From an uncultured Myxococcales bacterium (GTDB lineage Bacteria; Myxococcota_A; Bradymonadia; Bradymonadales; Bradymonadaceae), in the NCBI GenBank assembly GCA_913058025.1, contig CAJXPN010000158.1, positions 1-7,965 on the forward strand: a stretch of 7,965 nucleotides of DNA, given 5' to 3'. Below are positions 6,051 to 7,965 of the stretch, in pieces. The notes below the pieces were generated by a model. The model made no database searches, was not told the DNA's origin, and worked only from the letters and a program-made list of their open reading frames with translations. The stretch's first letter is position 1, and every line of letters begins with the position of its first letter. Made by a program: the position numbers and the translations under genes.

Positions 6051-7799
6051 ATGGAAAGCACACAGGCGCTCATCGAGAGCATCCGCGACGGAATCATCGG
6101 CGAGGATCGCGCGATCGACGGCCCCTACGGCCTGCGGCGGCTGACGTACGCGGACTACACGGCCTCGGGTCGCGCGGTCGATTTCATCGAGGACTTCGTG
6201 CGCGGCCAGGTCCTCCCGCTCTACGCGAACACGCACACGGAGACCTCCGGGACGGGCCTCCAGACGACGCGCTTCCGCGAGGAGGCGCGCGAGGCGGTCG
6301 CGCGCTGCGTGGGCGCTGGACCCGAGGACGTCGTCCTGTTCTGCGGCTCGGGCGCGACTGGCGCGGTGAACAAGCTCATCGACGTCCTCAACCTGCGCAT
6401 CCCGGCCGACCTCGACGCGCGCCACGGCCTCTCCGGCCACATCCCCGCCGACGCTCGCCCCGTCGTCTTCATCGGCCCCTACGAGCACCACTCCAACGAG
6501 CTCCCCTGGCGCGAGTCGATCGCCGACGTCATCGTCATCCACGAGGACGCCGACGGCATGGTCGACCTCGCCCAGCTCGAGGCCGAGCTCATCGCCTACG
6601 CCGAGCGCCCGCTCAAGATCGGCTCCTTCTCCGCCGCCTCGAACGTCACTGGCATCGGCTCGAAGACCCACGCCATCGCGTCCCTCCTCCACGCGCACGG
6701 CGCGCTCTCGTTCTGGGATTTCGCCGCCGCCGCGCCCTACGTCCACATCGAGATGAACCTGCGCCACGCCTCCGACCCGGAGGGCTCCTACAAGGACGCC
6801 ATCTTCATCTCCCCCCACAAGTTCATCGGCGGCCCCGGCACCCCGGGCGTCCTCGTCGTCAAGCGCGCGCTGCTCGTGAACACCGTCCCGGGGAGCCCCG
6901 GCGGTGGCACCGTCGCCTACGTCAACGACGTCGACCACCGCTACCACGACGACCCCGTCCACCGTGAAGAGGGCGGCACGCCCGACATCGTCGGCTCGAT
7001 CCGCGCCGGGCTCGTCTTCGGCCTCAAGGAGGCCGTGGGACACGACGAGATCGAGCGCCGCGAGGGCGCCTTCGTCTCCCGCGCGATCGACGCCTGGGAC
7101 GGCCTCGACACGCTCGAGATCCTGGGCAACGTCGACGCGTGGCGCCTCTCCATCATCAGCTTCGTCATCACCCACGGCCGCCGCTACCTTCACCACAACT
7201 TCGTCGTCGCCCTGCTCAACGACCTGTTCGGCGTCCAGGCGCGCGGCGGCTGCTCGTGCGCGGGGCCCTACGGCCACCGCCTGCTCGGGATCGATCTGGC
7301 GACCTCGCGCGAGTTCGAGCGCGAGATCGTCCACGGCTGCGAGGGCATCAAGCCCGGCTGGGTCCGCGTGAACTTCAACTACTTCATGCGCGAGGAGTCC
7401 TTCTCCTACGTCCTCGAGACCGTCCGCTTCGTCGCCGAGCACGGCTGGCGCTTCCTGCCCGACTACACGTTCTGTCCGACGACGGGGAAGTGGTGCCATC
7501 GCGAGCGCGCCGCCCGCGCCCCGCTCTCCCTCTCCGACCTCTCCTACGCCACCGGAACCCTGCGATACCCCCGCCGCATGGCCACCGCTCCCCTCACCGA
7601 GCTCCCTCGCTCCCTCGTCGAGGCCCGCCGCCTCGCCGAGCTCGCCCACGACCGCTTCGCCCACCTCGAGCTCGTCCCCCCCGACCTGCGCGACGACTTC
7701 GAGACCCTGCGCTGGTTCGAGCTCCCCCACGAGGCGCTCGAGGAGCTGCGCGGCACCGCCCCAGGCGTGCCCGAGCGGCAGTCGATTCACGTTCGCTGA
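6051..7799 (+). CDS. Class-V aminotransferase-fold PLP-dependent enzyme
   Basis: The 582-residue product has the landmarks of fold-type I, class-V aminotransferase / cysteine desulfurase enzymes. These are a Gly-rich phosphate-binding segment (CGSGATGAVNKLI, about 98-110); an HHSNELPWRES motif (146-155) in which His stacks on the cofactor; ASNVTGI (196-202); WDFAAAAPY with D223, which contacts the pyridine nitrogen; and SPHKFIGGPGTPG with K257 as the probable Schiff-base lysine. Near residue 398 lies RGGCSCAGPYGH, where cysteine desulfurases carry their mobile catalytic Cys loop, so C401 or C403 could be catalytic. At 582 residues it is far longer than SufS/IscS enzymes (about 400). The C-terminal extension has a Cys/His-containing stretch (FCPTTGKWCHR, 474-484) and a helical, Arg/Leu-rich end. 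Cytoplasmic; no signal peptide. The reaction could be desulfuration, lyase, epimerase or transamination chemistry; the sequence does not decide. No Fe-S assembly gene is next to it. It is transcribed divergently from the paralogue operon. Confidence 0.93.
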   Translation: MESTQALIESIRDGIIGEDRAIDGPYGLRRLTYADYTASGRAVDFIEDFVRGQVLPLYANTHTETSGTGLQTTRFREEAREAVARCVGAGPEDVVLFCGSGATGAVNKLIDVLNLRIPADLDARHGLSGHIPADARPVVFIGPYEHHSNELPWRESIADVIVIHEDADGMVDLAQLEAELIAYAERPLKIGSFSAASNVTGIGSKTHAIASLLHAHGALSFWDFAAAAPYVHIEMNLRHASDPEGSYKDAIFISPHKFIGGPGTPGVLVVKRALLVNTVPGSPGGGTVAYVNDVDHRYHDDPVHREEGGTPDIVGSIRAGLVFGLKEAVGHDEIERREGAFVSRAIDAWDGLDTLEILGNVDAWRLSIISFVITHGRRYLHHNFVVALLNDLFGVQARGGCSCAGPYGHRLLGIDLATSREFEREIVHGCEGIKPGWVRVNFNYFMREESFSYVLETVRFVAEHGWRFLPDYTFCPTTGKWCHRERAARAPLSLSDLSYATGTLRYPRRMATAPLTELPRSLVEARRLAELAHDRFAHLELVPPDLRDDFETLRWFELPHEALEELRGTAPGVPERQSIHVR

Positions 7800-7815
7800 C
7801 CGGGGTTCCCCGGGC

Positions 7816-7915
7816 GCGTCCGAACCGGGCGTCTCGGGTCGTGCGGGGCGGTTTTGGAGCGTCCGAGAGGGCGTTTCGTGTGGTGCTGGGCTGTCTGGGC
7901 GCGTCCGTTTGGGCG
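7816..7915 (+). repeat. Three degenerate direct repeats, 42-43 bp apart
   Basis: The motif GCGTCCG, 3-4 variable bases, then GGGCG occurs at 7816-7831, 7859-7873 and 7901-7915, with start-to-start distances of 43 and 42 bp. The first and third copies share a longer identical core, GGGCGCGTCCG (7812-7822 and 7897-7907). The first two also share GGGCGT-TCG. The stretch has no credible gene and is G/T-rich on the plus strand. It may be a decayed tandem repeat or a set of protein-binding sites; chance in GC-rich DNA is not excluded. Confidence 0.5.
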
Positions 7916-7935
7916 GAGAGTTTGTTTCGGGGCGG

Positions 7936-7956
7936 GGCTCGCGCTGCGCGCGAGCC
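7936..7956. other. Perfect GC-rich hairpin at the window end
   Basis: GGCTCGCGC (7936-7944) and GCGCGAGCC (7948-7956) form a perfect 9-bp stem with a TGC loop. No T-tract follows on either strand within the window, so it is not a clear intrinsic terminator. It lies 137 bp past the stop of the PLP-dependent enzyme gene and may affect that transcript's 3' end or belong to a gene beyond the window. Confidence 0.55.
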
Positions 7957-7965
7957 GGAAGCAGT

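Noticed and set aside
6003..7790. A 595-codon open frame on the minus strand
   Set aside because: It lies exactly opposite the PLP-dependent enzyme, whose motifs are unmistakable. The antisense product is Val/Glu/Gly/Asp/Ala-rich low complexity, as expected when C dominates third positions of the real gene.
7800..7813. CCGGGGTTCCCCGG as an intrinsic terminator
   Set aside because: It directly follows the stop codon and has a 2-nt loop and no T-tract; too little to call a terminator.

Overview
The window is high-GC bacterial DNA with tightly packed genes. Long spurious open frames lie opposite the real genes, as expected when third codon positions are almost always G or C. No gene fixes the taxon. 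The style (high GC, large lineage-specific membrane-anchored paralogues, a class-V aminotransferase-fold enzyme) would suit a myxobacterial or other deltaproteobacterial relative, but that is a guess. Positions 1-50 are not biological: they match an Illumina Nextera i7 adapter with index N703, so the window starts at an untrimmed contig or read end.

Layout. After the adapter comes the last 32 codons of a YebC/PmpR-family regulator (+), closed by a strong intrinsic terminator (182-213). An AT-rich, promoter-like patch precedes a 195-residue calcineurin-like metallophosphoesterase (+, 374-961) that has all the expected metal-binding motifs. A weaker terminator-like hairpin and an AT-rich island (990-1040) separate it from a convergent three-gene block on the minus strand.

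The minus-strand block (5895 down to 1059) is the most unusual part. Three consecutive genes encode proteins of 500, 539 and 547 residues with gaps of only 31 and 39 nt. They are divergent paralogues of one family that I do not recognise. Each has one N-terminal membrane segment, a middle domain, and a long helix-rich C-terminal half that resembles HEAT-type repeats. The second and third proteins in transcription order (2742-4361 and 1059-2702) are the closest pair; the first (4393-5895) is more diverged. They look like an operon whose products sit together in the inner membrane, but nothing shows their biochemical role.

Divergent from this block, after 155 bp, is a well-formed plus-strand gene (6051-7799) for a 582-residue PLP-dependent enzyme of the class-V aminotransferase / cysteine desulfurase fold. 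The last 166 bp are non-coding, G/T-rich on the plus strand, and hold a short degenerate direct repeat spaced 42-43 bp and a perfect 9-bp hairpin. I see no tRNA, rRNA, CRISPR array, insertion sequence or phage gene.
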